From Agelas oroides (lineage: Eukaryota > Porifera > Demospongiae > Agelasida > Agelasidae), in contig OX422186.1 of NCBI GenBank assembly GCA_949130485.1, forward strand, positions 11,182,771-11,246,770: DNA of 64,000 nt. Reading direction: 5' to 3'. Below are positions 31,101 to 44,300 of this stretch, one piece after another. Under the pieces are notes generated by a model. That model worked only from the letters and a program-made list of their open reading frames with translations. It searched no databases and was not told where the DNA came from. The stretch's first letter is position 1. The number at the start of each line of letters is the position of its first letter. The translations under genes and the position numbers were made by a program.

Positions 31101-33114
31101 ATTTGTGAGGGCCTTGGAATGAGGCTACAATCATGAAGTTCCATCAGGATTATTAATTAACGCTCTGTACAGGGAGGGTAGAGTCAACACTACAGTTATT
31201 AACACAGGGAGAAGAGAAGGGTGAAGGAAGGGGTGAAGGGAAGGGGGAGGGAGGAGAGGAGAGTGAAGGAAAGGGTGGAGGGGAGGGGGAGGGAGGAAGG
31301 GAAGGGGGAGGGAGGAGAGGAGAGTGAAGGAAAGGGTGGAGGGGAGGGGGAGGGAGGAAGAGAAGGGGGAGGGAGGAGAGGAGAGTGAAGGAAAGGGTGA
31401 AGGGAAGGGGGGGAAGGAGGAAGAGAAGGGGGAGGGAGGAGAGGAGAGTGAAGGAAAGGGTGGAGGGGAGGGGGGGAAGAGGAAGAGAAGGAGGAGGGAG
31501 GAGAGGAGAGTGAAGGAAGGGGTGGAAGGAAGGGGAGAGGATGGAGGGGAGGGGGGAAGAAGAAGAAAAGGGGGGAGGGAAGAGAGGAGGGTGAAGGAAG
31601 GGGTCTTCCCCCCTCCCCGATCCATCCTCTCCCCTTCCCTCCAGCAAGAGAAGGGGGGAGGGAGGAGAGGAGAGTGAAGGAAGGGGAGAGGATGGAGGGG
31701 AGGGGGAAAGAAGAAGAAAAGGGGGGAGGGAGGAGAGGAGGGTGAAGGAAGGGGTGGAGGGAAGGGGAGGAAGAGACGGAGAAGAAAAAGAGCATACCAG
31801 TGTGTCCCATTCCTCGTAGTCGACACTTTGTCCAGGAGGGGCAGAATTAGGCATTTTACATAGCCCATCGTGGGGAACAATTACACCACCCAACTAATGG
31901 AAGGAAAGGGAGGGGAGAGGGAGGAGAGGAGGGAGAGGAGGGGTGGAGAAAGGGGAGAGAATGGAGGGGAGGGAGAGCATAACTTAAGGGAAAGGAAGGA
32001 ACCGGGATATGGAATTTTTTGCTGAGCTTCTATTTTGTATTTGGGGCTTCTGTTTGTGTGTTCAATTGTTCTCATTCCAAATTAGCTAACTCATACTTTT
32101 GTTGGCTTTGCAATTCACCAATACTTGAAATCATCACAGCTAGCTGTAGGCTAAAACAGTCATCACAGTGCTTCACATAACCACAATAAACTATATCATT
32201 TTCTCTTGGCCATTTGAAGGTCGGAAATACGCAGATTGGCGGCTCTTATAACCTCAACATACATGTAATATGGCAAGGCAGCTGCTTTACAGTCCCAATA
32301 TACATACAATATGCGCAGTATCTGATATCCCAATCCCACCCACCTTTCCGTCTCCAGCAAAATGGAATCCGGCGTCGGTGATGAAGAGCAGCAACTTCCG
32401 TGAGACTTGTCGCCATCCAATCAACTGTACAAGAGAACAATGGAGCTCCACATACCATACCCACGTACTCCACATACAGATATGTACCAGACCCCAGCTC
32501 TCATCCTTCCTGCTGTCCATTCAGTGGGTAAATCTATGCACATCTGTACTCTTACAGCAGAATGACATCATACCTGAGTGCAAACAATGGACTGCAAGAA
32601 TCCGTCAAAACCTCCTTCGGGAGAATCCTGGTTTCCAGAGATGACCTGTGCTTGAACTCTTTCCTGTTGGGTTTATGGTGAGGGAGGGAGGGAGGGAGGG
32701 AGGGAGGGAGGGAGGGAGGGAGGGAGGGAGGGAGGGAGGGAGGGAGGGAGGGAGGGAGGGAGGGAGGGAGGGAGAGAGGGGTAAAGGAGGGGAGGGAGTG
32801 GAGAAAGGAAAGGGTGAGAGAGAGAAGGAAGGGAGGAAGGAAGGGAGGGAGGGATCTGGTGGAAGGAGGCTTACATTGAACAGTGTTTGGTTGGGGGTGA
32901 GAGAGATGACATGTCTGAAGCTGTATGGAGCCTGGCATCCATCGGGGAAGTTGGGGTTGCCCACACAGGGGTTTTCAAGTCTGGCAGGGTTCACGTTCAC
33001 AAATGGGGCTAGCCGCTTGTCCACGAAAGAGCCAAACCCAATGGCAAAGTTTGTAGAAATTCCAACAATTCTTGCAGCTGTGAGTGTATATGAGTGTGTG
33101 GGAGTGTGTGTGGG

Positions 33115-33212
<98 letters not shown>

Positions 33213-36200
33213 ATGTATGCATGCATGTGTGTGTGTAGGTGTGGAAGGGGGAGAGTAGACTCACCAAGCTGAGCGCCTAGAGCCTTGAGGTTGTCCAGAT
33301 CATCTCTCATGGAGAAGGAGAGGTCCATGAGGAGGTACAGGTCGATTGGAAAATTATTGGCCGGTTGCACTGACAAGGGGAACGTGATGGGATCACCTGG
33401 GAGTGAGGGTGGGGAGTTTGATAATTATGAGTTTAGCAGAGGAAATTTGATTGGTTGTTGCTGCTGCGTAAAAATGATATACATCCCACAGACACTGGAC
33501 AATGTCCAAATGTTTGAGGAGGTGTTTTGCCAACAAAATGAAAACCAGGAAATTGACACAAGGCCCTGTCAAATGAAGTAACTTGGCAGTGTTCCAACCT
33601 TCCCAGATGACATAAACATATGACTGTGAGAAGGAGGCCATGCAAGCACTGGAGAAGCCCCGCCCCTCAGCACTGTCACCGCTGTGAGCTCAGCATGACC
33701 TACTGCTATCAACATTGTATGTCTCCAGTCGGCCGCTTTGCTGAAAGAGGAAGAGCCCAGTCACGTTGCAACCATCGAGTTGTCACTATGGTAGAATATT
33801 GCTGTGACCAATCAGAAGGTCAGCATCTTATTTACCTAACTGTACTGTACAATAATTGCGTTCCTCGGTGACAACTCCACAGTTGCAATGTAACCAGACC
33901 CTTCCTCTCTCTGCGAAGGGTGTGGCTTCCAAGACTAGTAAGTCCCACGACTCTCATCTACATTATAGCACATTTATATTCTGTGCCCACTGGAGGCTAT
34001 GGTGCTAAATTAACTACAATTTGTATATACAAGGTATAAATACTCACATTAATATTAACAGTTTATTTTCCAAACTGGTCGTGGAATGAGGCTACCTTTA
34101 CTTGTGTTGCGTCTGTAAACTTTATTAGAAACTTGATGCAGGGAAGTAGCTTAAAAAGGACAGGCTTTATCTGACAGCTAAAGTCACATGTAAACAGCAG
34201 CCATATGTAGATCTCCTCAGAAGGAAATGTTTCGTATGACACTACCTAGACGAGACCACCAAGACCTTATTCAGAATTGTACAGAATTCGCATCAAAATT
34301 ACTCAGAACAGTTTTAAAATTTTCTTATTTGGTTGACTGATGGTTGGCACCTTATTTGGTCAACAGATGGTTGGCACCTTATTTGGTGGACAGATGGGGG
34401 ACAGAGACGCACTTATCCGACCAAATATGGAAATGTGTCATGTGATAACACTACGTGGGGGTTAGTGAGCTGGTCTGGTAGCTGGGTTTTGAATTATGCA
34501 AATATGAAATTCACTATCCTGGTTTGGAAACGAAACTGTCACAAAATTTGTCTTTCCTTGGAGGCTGATATACTGGTCACATGACGTACTTCTGGTTCAA
34601 TGTGTCAGTCTTGTTCCCAAGTTACTCTCAAATATCACTCACCAGGCCGTACATTGACGCTAATTCTGCTTGGGCTGATCTGATTCAGGCCTTGAAAGTT
34701 TTCCTGTGTGTGTGTGTGTGTGTGGGTGGGGGGGGGGGGGCACCTAATAATGTGTTCGTTCAGAGTAATAAAAAATCCCAGTTTTATAATAGACATTAAT
34801 TTTACATTAATTTGTTATTAACTCTTTGTCAACTGCCTACCCCAGTGTAAAATGTAGCAATCAATGAAAATCAGATCCTATTAACCACAGAAACTTAAAA
34901 TTAGCGTACTGTCTTAATTACTTGATGAATTGTGGAATTTCTAACTGTCAGAATTTAGCAGTTCTCATGGAGGAAAGCAGCTTTGAAGATGAGGCCAAGT
35001 GTGTTGTCCTTAACGCAAGGTTGACCATACACAGCAAAAGAACAATGTCTCTACTCTTTCTCATTGTTTCGTCTCTCAAGAAGACAGTTACACCAGCATT
35101 TTAAGAATTCCACACCAGCTGCTCTGTGCGTACGTAGCCATGACTGGGCTCGTAAACTAGCTACCCGGGGTTACTTGGCTTCTTTAACCTGTGTGTTCCT
35201 TCTGACTGATAAGGCAAATGCAGCAGCGAGTACTCATTACCTTTGAATGGTTGCCTGGTGCAAGTCTCCACAACAGGGCAAGACTAAATGTTTTGTCTCG
35301 TTTGAACATCTTTGGGTCGAGTGTAACTTGCAAAAAGCTACCTAAGCAGTGAGTTTCTCCTTAAGAAGAAACTAGGGTTTTCAAACATTACTAAATTTGG
35401 TCTTTGGAGCGGAGTAAGCCAAATTTTGTGGGTGGTTTGTGTTTGAATCCTACAGACACGTGAGTGTAATGCAGTGCAGGTGATGGCACTCCTACTATAC
35501 TGTCATGTAGTCTGATTCCCAGACCCTCAGTACAGTACACACACCTATTGCTGAGGGTCTGGGAACGAGACTAACTGTCACGTAACTCTGGAAAAGGACA
35601 GCAGACTATTGATCGACAAGATGCTTTGAATTGAGCTGTATGTTCACTGGCTTTCCAAAAAGTGGCCAATGTTTATCAACACATGGTATGACACACACCC
35701 CTGTGCATGACCAGTGGAGGGTAAACAGTCCTGTTTCTTTGTTGACATTGTGTTTTCAAACAGACTGGAGTTAATTTAATCTTTAATCCTTGATGAAGCC
35801 AGTAACACATGCTTGCCTCACCCCCACCCCTACTCACACCGACACACACACACACACTCACACACACCTCTACTGCATTCTGTGCTCCTCCCATGGGGTT
35901 TTGTGTGTTCTCTGGTGAACATAGATTATCATCTTGGCCTCTGCGGTAGCACCGGGAAGTACCATTGTAGTTCTGTGAAGGGAGAAGCAATTACTCCATT
36001 CATTCAGTGCAGTTGGCAATTACAATAACATCATATAAATTCTTTGCATTCTATTCAAGCACAAGAGAATAGATTATTTTGTGAAGCAATTTCTTGCCTG
36101 GATCTAAACAAGACTTGCAAGAATACGCGTTTCAAGAAAATTGTCCCGATGAAACTTTCACTCTACATAATATAACTTACCACATCGGCACACCATGCGC

Positions 36201-36563
36201 ACTGCGGGGATGCGAGAATGCATTCTCTGCACGTTGTAGCGGAACTGCACAATCGCGAAACGGGGTCAGTTCCTCCCTGCGAGTCAACTGCAGTTCAAAC
36301 AACAAAAATCAACGATCTGCTTCATGGCCTTATGGATAAGCTACTACACAGTGCAACAATTTCAGGTACCAAAAATCTTATTGCAAGCATGCAGTGGCGG
36401 ATACAATATTAGGCTGGTAATTTAGCCGTGCATCGCATGCAGCGGTTTGCGAATCATTCGTAAGACGTCTTGTCATAAAATTCTCGTATCACATGCAACT
36501 CTGCTGCTTACCTCTCGCCAACAGTGCAGTAGACAGTAGCAATATCAACCATCTTAGTCCCAT
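24969..36563 (-). CDS. ITGB: Integrin beta subunit A, complete
   Basis: Type I membrane adhesion receptor subunit. Exons, 5' to 3': 36512-36563 (signal peptide [18 protein letters not shown]), 36181-36287 (PSI domain), about 35868-35972, about 35255-35341, 33265-33396 (betaI start, MIDAS DLSFS), 32875-33077, 32574-32663 ([11 protein letters not shown]), 32344-32424 ([14 protein letters not shown]), 31798-31893, 30791-30886, 30069-30161, 29773-29855, 29560-29670, 29341-29422, 28489-28559, 28212-28277, 28024-28108, 27359-27574, 26473-26857 (I-EGF repeats), 25852-26070 (beta tail), 25627-25739 (membrane helix [19 protein letters not shown]), 25261-25317, 24969-25031. The tail ends [19 protein letters not shown], with two NPxY motifs for talin and kindlin. 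Phases agree except around the fourth exon, where boundaries are uncertain (see findings). Introns hold several satellites. Confidence 0.92.
26160..26205. mobile_element. Minimal AGCCTCGTTCCCAG palindrome
   Basis: TAGCCTCGTTCCCAGGCTC...GAACCTGGGAATGAGGTTA, 46 bp, in an integrin A intron. A second, more diverged copy lies at 26278-26332. Confidence 0.7.
26862..26925. repeat. (GGGA)n microsatellite
   Basis: About 16 GGGA units right after the 26473-26857 exon boundary, so on the gene strand a (CCCT)n pyrimidine tract precedes the acceptor. Confidence 0.95.
27010..27360. repeat. Dispersed element, inverted partner of 50195-50560
   Basis: Shared blocks include AGTCAATGGGGAAGCCTTGC, ATCACCATAGTACCAAGCTATACCGG and CGTAACAATACAGACGGCAACAAAC. 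At 50195-50560 the same blocks occur in the opposite orientation. An internal inverted pair, CACCATAGTAC...GTACTATGGTGATA, marks one end. No ORF recognised. Confidence 0.8.
27651..27993. repeat. 19-bp minisatellite
   Basis: About 18 copies of GATACCACATGATGCGACT (variants with GCAACT or GGTGTGACT), in the intron between the exons at 27359-27574 and 28024-28108. The 19-bp period makes all frames appear open; no protein is implied. Confidence 0.95.
28110..28162. repeat. (TG)n microsatellite
   Basis: Directly upstream (gene strand) of the acceptor for the 28024-28108 integrin A exon. Confidence 0.95.
28622..29290. repeat. 20-bp minisatellite
   Basis: About 33 units of AGTAATACAGAGTTACACYG with ATTGAGTTATG variants, in the integrin A intron between 28489-28559 and 29341-29422. 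A block of variants (28850-28920) recurs at 29115-29165, showing block-wise amplification. Confidence 0.95.
30887..31015. repeat. Purine-rich satellite (GAGGGAAGAGAGGGAGGGAGA)
   Basis: Imperfect G/A tandem repeats beginning right at the 30791-30886 exon boundary; pyrimidine-rich on the gene strand. Confidence 0.9.
31082..31128. mobile_element. Minimal AGCCTCATTCCCAG palindrome
   Basis: TAGCCTCATTCCCAGGCTCA...CCTTGGAATGAGGCTA in an integrin A intron. Confidence 0.7.
31205..31795. repeat. Long purine-rich (GGGAGGGAGGAGAGGAGAGTGAAGGAAG)n satellite
   Basis: Nearly 600 bp of G/A on the + strand, almost all pyrimidine on the gene strand, ending at the 31798-31893 exon. One short inverted block (about 31612-31645) breaks the strand bias. 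Open frames across it are composition artefacts. Confidence 0.9.
32681..32775. repeat. (GGGA)n microsatellite
   Basis: About 23 GGGA units in the intron upstream (gene strand) of the 32574-32663 exon. Confidence 0.95.
33118..33208. repeat. (TG)n microsatellite
   Basis: In the intron upstream of the 32875-33077 betaI-domain exon, close to its acceptor. Confidence 0.95.
35510..35575. mobile_element. AGTCTGATTCCCAGACCCTC-type palindromic MITE
   Basis: AGTCTGATTCCCAGACCCTC...GAGGGTCTGGGAACGAGACT around a short centre, in an integrin A intron. Its end sequence resembles the 27-bp satellite unit at 59877-60655. Confidence 0.75.
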
Positions 36564-37074
36564 CTTGTACTAAATTTCGAGTTTAGCTTGTCGATCCTTT
36601 AACACTCCACAAAAACTACAGCAAAAGTAATTATAGCCGAAGAATGGTCACTATTTCAATGCTGCTTTGATACGGCTTGCACCTGCCTTTTGCGGTTTGG
36701 CACTTGGCTTCCTGCACGGAACCGCGATCGTGCAAAATATTTCCAATTCTGATCCAGATTATTGGAATCCAAATTATTGGAGCGAGCCTGAGAAACCGGG
36801 ATCTCGGAACGAAAATAGCTTGGCCGGCCGGAAGTGACTATTCAAATTCATGGCGCGAAAAAAAACATAAAGAAGTAGTTGTTAAAGAATTATCAAAAGG
36901 AAACACACATTTTTATAATGGTAAAACTACAGTGATAATCTCAGTACACACACAGTTCTCTATGTGTATTATGTGTGCAATGCATGATTACAATTACAAC
37001 TAATGCTGCCTCAATAATATTTTAATGAAAATTCAAGTTCCCTACATCTGAAAAAGAATGTTGTTTTTGACTAG
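36564..37074 (-). promoter_or_regulatory. Integrin A upstream region / spacer to integrin B
   Basis: Only 511 bp separate the integrin A start codon from the integrin B stop codon. The stretch holds an ETS-like CCGGAAGT at about 36828 and the paired words ATTATTGGAATCCAAATTATTGG near 36757-36780. It must contain both the B 3' UTR and the A promoter. Confidence 0.4.
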
Positions 37075-40000
37075 TTATTCACGTCCATATGCTACATTTT
37101 CATACTTGACCTCTGGACTCTGGTAGAGCGGGTTTTGATTCTGTGGTGTGGAGAGAGAGAAAGGAGGGAGGGGGGCAAAACAGATGACAAGTCAGTAAGT
37201 TACAAATAGAATGACTAATCTTTTGAGAATATAAATGGTTGTCACTGTAGAGAGTGTCAATAGGCCTGTTTACACTACAATTACGGCCAATTTCAGTTCA
37301 CCACAGTAAAAGTTTATGCTCACTATTAAGCACAATTTTGGGACTTTTTTGAAGTTGGAAGTGACATAGTTTTCATGGGCACAGCCTGCACATCTTGATC
37401 AAAGAGGTCGGTGAACTTCAAAAGGACAGATTGTATCCATCATGTGCTGCAGTATCAAGCTGACACATGAAAAGTTCTTGCAAGCGAAAGATCTTCCTCA
37501 TCATACTACATAGCAACTTGTGGGGGTTGAAGTAGATTTTAAGGGAGATTTTCAATCGCAGAAGTTCTGGGGGGACTGAGCATGCACAATGTGTACCAGC
37601 CTCTCTTTGCTCTCTTCTCTTCCCTCGTGCATGAGAGCCTGGAAACAAGACTAGCTATTGAAACAAGTACTCCAGGAAGCACTATCTAATAGTACCCACC
37701 AGAATTGGACCATGTAGCAGGCTTTTGGCAGCCTATCAGTAGTCTTGTCCCCAGACCAATTTTTTGTGCACACCCTGTAGTCTCATTGAAAAATAGGACT
37801 TGGAAACACTTTCGCTAGAAAACCGAGTCTAATTATCATCAATCAGATTGCTAGTGGAAGTAAATTGTATACATCATCACAGATCAACCTGGTTGCAAGT
37901 TTGTGGGTGCCATGTAGAAAATCGAAGGTTATTCCGTTGCAAATTTCGACCACGGTCGCTGAACTTCCATTAAGAGCAGGGCTCATACGCTTCGTAAACT
38001 TATTAGATATTCACGCATCTACAAAGCATGTATGAGCCCCGCCCTTAATGGAAGTTCAGCGGTACGGCACTTCGAACGCAGCAATGCGATCGAAACCTGC
38101 AACGGAATAATAACCCTCAGTTTTACATGGGACTGCCACATATACGAATGTGCACATCCACAAACTACATGGACATACATGTACACAAATATAACATAAG
38201 TAGAAATGTACTAATAGCTCTGGGACACACTCACCTTAGAGATATCTGCATCCTTGACCTCTCTTTCTAATCTCTTCACCTCAAGGTAGTCCTGGAGGAA
38301 AGTTAATGCTAATAATACAGGTACACGGACAGACTGGTTTGTAGTGCATGCAATTTAGATCAAGTGACAGGTGAAGGAGGGGGAGTGAGGGAATGGAGGA
38401 GAGGGGGAGTGGAGAGGGGAAATGGAGGAGAGGGGGAATGGAGGAGAGGGGGAATGGAGGAGAGGGGGAGTGAAGGAGAGGGGGCGTGAAGGAGAGAGGG
38501 ATGACGCATGATATAAAAAGAGTGAAGAAATGAAAGGTGAGTATGTGAGTTAAATTGAGTGAGGGGGTAAAGGAGTGAGGGGTGGAGGGATGAGAAGGTG
38601 AAGGGATGAGGGGGTGAAGGAATGACATGACGATATTGGCTTACCAGGATGAAGAAGATGATTTTGATGATGATCAGGATCAAGATGCCTATAATCAGTA
38701 GCCCAGCCAGGATGATGAGAGGAATGGCCCAGATAGGAATGGCCAGTGGTGCAGCTGTAGGTGTTTCTGGGCAGGCTGGAGGGCGGAAGATGCTCTGTGA
38801 ACCATCTCCCTGATTATGTTCTGATGCTCTGTGAACTGTCTCCCTGATTATGTTCTGATGCTCTGTGAACTGTCTCCCTGATTATGTTCTGATGCTCTGT
38901 GAACCGTCTCCCTGATTATGTTCTGATGCTCTGCCCACAAGTACATTTACTAACATTGCTATCACTATCACTATTCTAATAAAATGGTAGATCCAACCTA
39001 GTGAATGAAATTCAATTCTTGGAATTTTTGCTAATCCAATTATGCGGAAGGGTACATACTGCTGAAGCATTCTTAGCAAAGCACAAAAAAAAAAAAAAAA
39101 AACGGACACAGTAACTGGTAGAAGAGGCTATTTAGAGCACCAGGAAGCGTTCTTATCAAAACAACACTGTGAAGTCACTGGCAAAGGCACTGTAGTGCAC
39201 ACAGACTGTGTTCTCAACTATGGACAAAAGTGGCTGCACAAACCACTGACAGTCGAAGCACTTGCACTTGCACAGTTCTGGGAAAGTCTTGCAAGCAGTT
39301 GAAGCAATGGATGCTAAGGTGAGGAGGCCATCGGGTGTGGCTAGTGCTTTTCTTGGAAGATGAGCTTCCATTACAACAAAGAATCTAATCCAGCAGAAGA
39401 AATTCGGTCTCTGGAATTTTTGTGAATCTAATTTAGTGGAAGCCAGATTCGAAACTATTTAATTTCCTATCATTCTATAATAATGATGGTAGATACTGTC
39501 ACCTAAACCAGCTGCTATTTATTGTCTGTCACAAACTGAACTCTGGTAGCCATCACCATGGTAACAAAGTTTTCTTCCCTCATTATATTGAGACTCATGG
39601 AGGGTCTAGGAGCTAACAAGGACAGTTAACAAGGACAGAGATAATAAGTACTAAGCATGTTAGGTTTTTATTTTTCACACAAGTAGTTGCAATGTATAAC
39701 ACTGTGGAAGTGAGCCTGAGCAGCATCGGTTTGTCTAGCTAAGGCTTCACCAGTGCACGGCATACAGACCATGCAGCTCTTGACACTGTGTCAGAAAGCA
39801 ACCATGCATAGATCCCTACATGAAACAGTTGTTATGAACGTAGAAGACAACTTGCTATGAAGAAGTAATGTATATACTGGCCACACAATGGAGCCATTTG
39901 TCCTACCTAGGCATCTACTGACTGTCTGCCTTCCAGACAGAGATAACATGGAAACAAGACGTTCATACCTGGATCGTCAATTACAGCAAGCACACCGGCG

Positions 40001-41335
40001 TTAATATCATTACTGAGGACATAGTAGTCGTATCTGCAGCTACTTCCATTCACAGCATTGCATACAGTTACACCACTTTGGATGGTGTAGGTCGTCGTAT
40101 CACCTGGGAAGAGAAGGAGCAAGAAGGATATTGCAAAAAAATACAGTGGAACCTCCCTTAACGGGCACCTCCCAATAGCCGCCACCTTGTTTACGTGGCC
40201 ACTTGATGCGGTCCGATTGAAGTGCTATTAATACAATACTTAAGAATACTCCCAAATGTGGGCACCCCACTATTCCGTAAAGCGGACAGGTTTTTCAGTC
40301 CCTCTAGTACCTGGACTGTACAAGTTCACTGGATAATGCGGACGCTGGCAGGCCCCTCACGCAAGATAGTCTGACACTGCTGATTAATATTTTAATAGTA
40401 CTAGCCGCTGGTTAGCCTTTCTCACCAGCGTACAGCAAGGGAGAGCTCTGGAATGCACCTTTGTAGCACTCAACGGCACGAGTACGCATTGCCACGCCTA
40501 TCAGAAATATACCGGAAGCCTCCAAAGTAGGGACACCTCTTTACTCAGGACACTTGTAGAGTTTCCACTGTAGTGTGATTTTGGAACTTTTGAGGCCATG
40601 ATAAATGATCGCGATTGCAGAATTCAAAAGCAATGCCACGAAAGCACCCAACGAGGCAAGTGCTAGGAGTAGACACAAACAGTCTACTGCAAGGCAAATG
40701 TAGTATATATAATTTTAGAACTTTTAAGGCTTTTTGACTAACAGATTGACGTCCTGCTATCAGCTGTCATCCTCAGCACCACCACTGATCAACCACTGTT
40801 CTTACACTATTTTGTAGCACATGGTTTGTGCCAATACTGTTTCTCACACACACGCACGCACGCACACACGCACGCACACACGCACGCACGCACACACACA
40901 CACACACACACTTACTAATGATTGTAGCGACATAATTCGTAACATCCTGTCTCTCATTATCCATTGATACACTCGCCATAGGAATCACCACAACACGTCG
41001 CTCAGTCTGATTACATCCAGCACAATCTACACCTGCTCCTGTTCCACACAGCACACAATTCGCATCATCACCCCTACCACACATGACAGGGATCTAGCAT
41101 GTATGTATGTGTATATGTGTAGGTGTGTGTACGTGTGTATATATAAATGAACAACCAGTGAGCTACACCCCTCTGTTAGAAAGAAGGCATAGGTACTTGT
41201 GCAGGACACATTTCAGCCAATACCAGGCCTCGTAGAAGCATCACAAATGTAGCAGTCTTTCTCATTTTACAAAATCGTTGTTACAAACAATTCATTGCAT
41301 GATGTCAATGTGCTTGTGCACGTATACAGAGGAAC

Positions 41336-41396
<61 letters not shown>

Positions 41397-44300
41397 ATGT
41401 GCAGGTGGGAGGTTACACAGAAAATGTACAGTAGTGGTAAGAGTGAGTACTCAAATCTAGGCCCAAAATGTATGTTTATAATTTTATGTGCATGCATGTG
41501 GCCAATTTGAGTGACAGTCACACAAAGGTCAGGTGGTAGGTGCGAGGATTGACTTACAGTACAGCACGGTCCTGTGTAGCCAGCCTCGCAGTCACATCCC
41601 TCACACCTACAAGTACCGTTACCATTGCATACCCTGCTGGTAGGTGACTGCAGGGGTTAGAGAAAAACAGAGCTGAACTAGAGGTGCCCAATAGAGCACT
41701 TACCCAACACGATCTTGAAATTGCACCCAAACAGAAAAGTATGTCTATGTGAAACAAAATTTGGAGCGTAGTAGTCTATTGTGTGTATACGTATTTGGGA
41801 TGGGCATGACATGTTTCACTCTCGGTCTTGTACCTAGACGAAATATCGCCATCTGGGTACAACTACAATCCAGAGACTTCCAATGGCAGGAAATTTTCAC
41901 GAGGCAGAAATTTGATAACCATCTTAGTCTTGCCTTTTGTCACTGCCACTACAAATGGATACTCAGAATTACACATAGTTTGCACTCTTTAGCATGGAAG
42001 TTCTTCCCCAACTACAGTGACCCATATGTTTGGTTGGTAAAGTGTGTGATGGCCTCTCACCATCACTTTGACGCTGAAGTCACAAGCATGGGGAGTAGTT
42101 GCCATTTTTTGAGTAGTACCTTGTTGGGAGTATGTCATATGTCATTACCCTGGTGCAAAATTAAAAATTGCAAAAATCTTTCCTAGCATGTTTGTGGAGG
42201 GTTTGCAAAAAATGTGAAAATTTCTCACTACATCCATGGATAATATAGTACACGTAGGTGGATAGGAAACGCAGGTAGTATACGGAATAGTCCGGGGAAA
42301 AATTGTTACTCATCCTGGTAATGCTGTTTTTGTGCTAAGTTTTGTGTTAGCTAACCTCGGCAACAGAAGAAGCTACAGCGAAAACCTGTAGGATTCATAG
42401 AGTTTAACAGCAGGTGTACTGGGATAGCTATGTAAGAGCCAGCTCAGTGTTAGCAGTGTCGTTCAGTAAACGTCTGAACTGTCCAATTTGGCCATTGTTA
42501 CAGCCAAATGAGCCGCATGTGACGGCAAACTTTGTGTTAGGCAATCTCGGCAACAGAAGAAGCTACGGCGAAAAGCTGCAGGATTCATAAAGTATAGTAG
42601 CTGGTGCACTGGGATAGATATGTGAGCGCTGGCTCAGTGCTAGCAGTACCGTCTATAGTTGCCGAATTGCCCGAATTTTGCCTCATTTAGGGGCAAATCC
42701 CCTGTTAGCAGATCTCCGAAACAGAAAGAGCTACGACGAAAAGCTGCAGGAATCATAGGGTACAGTAGTTGGTCTACTGGGATAGCTATATAAGAATTAG
42801 CTCAATATTAGCAATGTCGTTCAATAGCTGTCTGAAGTTTCCAAAGTGGAAATTTTCAGCCCGTAGACCCGTACCGGGTGTTGTTTTCCAGCGTCCACAT
42901 CTCAGACAGACAGGCTGCTGCTTTTTATAGTCGCTATCCCAGTTGACCCATTATTGTACTTCAGCTGTAGCACAGTAAGAAAACCTGGTGGGGTTCAGGT
43001 TTTGAGATCAGCTAACAGGGAAAAACCGTTTCTTGGATTGGCAACCAGAAGTGCTCCGTATACTACGTCGTTTCCTATCCACCTACGTGTACTATATTAT
43101 CCATGCTACATCATAGGAAGAGTGAAGCTGTTTCCTATCCACCTACGTGTACTATATTATCCATGCTACATCATAGGAAGAGTGAAGCTGTTTCCTATCC
43201 ACCTACGTGTACTATATTATCCATGCTACATCATAGGAAGAGTGAAGCTGTTTCCTATCCACCTACGTGTACTATATTATCCATGCTACATCATAGGAAG
43301 AGTGAAGCAAAAGACAGCGATGTTTCCTATCCACCTACGTGTACTATATTATAGCCTCGTTCCCAGGCCCTGCGCGCGTTCGTCGCTTGCAGCACGAAAT
43401 TCGCACAGAGGGCCTGGGCTCGTTCATCACATGATGGGTGCTGCAGCCGTAATTTTACGTCACACCAGATATGACCGTGCCGTGTTGCAGCATTGGTTGT
43501 AGAGATAACCACAAATGGAGTTGGAAGAACCTGAAACAGGTCACGCGCGTACGATAGACTACAATAGTAAACTCGAGCTGAAGAAGACGAGGAGCGTAAT
43601 CCAGGGTCGACCTAGTAACACGATGTGGCAAGGTATCTGAATATAGACGTCTACTATCCAGCTAAACATGGCAGCTTGTGCTCTTTCGCTGCCGAGACTT
43701 TTAGCACTTACGTAAGTTCGCACACGAACCATTACTGTGATCTCTGTGGGCCTCTTTCAATGCTAAACTGGGCGCTAGCTCATTTATGACATCATTGATT
43801 CCAGTAGAATGGACGTGACGTAAGCTGCGGCACACATCATGTGATGAACGAGCCCAGGCCCTCTGCGCGAATTTCGTACTGCAAGCAACGAACGCGCGCA
43901 GGGCCTGGGAACGAGGCTACTATATTATCCATGCTACATCATAGGAAGAGTGAAGCAAAAGACAGCGATGTTTCCTATCCACCTACGTGTACTATATTAT
44001 CCATGCTACATCATAGGAAGAGTGAAGCTGTTTCCTATCCACCTACATGTACTATATTATCCATGCTACATCATAGGAAGAGTGAAGCAAAAGACAGCGA
44101 TGGTGAAGTTACGCCATGCCATTTTGGTGCTAGGTGAAGGCTGTGACACCTTGCTAACGTCTGCAAACCCCTCAAAAGCATGCTTTGCCACCTTGTTCAC
44201 CCTGCTTCGAGCTCTGCACTCCTCAGTCTTTGACTGCCTATCCATACGCATTACCTGCGTGAGGCTTACTCTCCACGTGTGTTGCGAACCGATTGCAAAC

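Noticed and set aside
31131-31893. Pro/Ser/Leu-rich frames over the purine tract
   Set aside because: Compositional artefact of a pyrimidine-rich strand; only 31798-31893 is a supported exon.
39156-39371. 71-codon Cys-containing open frame in an integrin B intron
   Set aside because: No splice-compatible placement in the integrin and no recognised family. The flanks look like degraded repeat sequence.
41749-42186. 145-codon open frame on the + strand
   Set aside because: No recognisable domain, it lies in an integrin B intron on the opposite strand, and composition looks like background.
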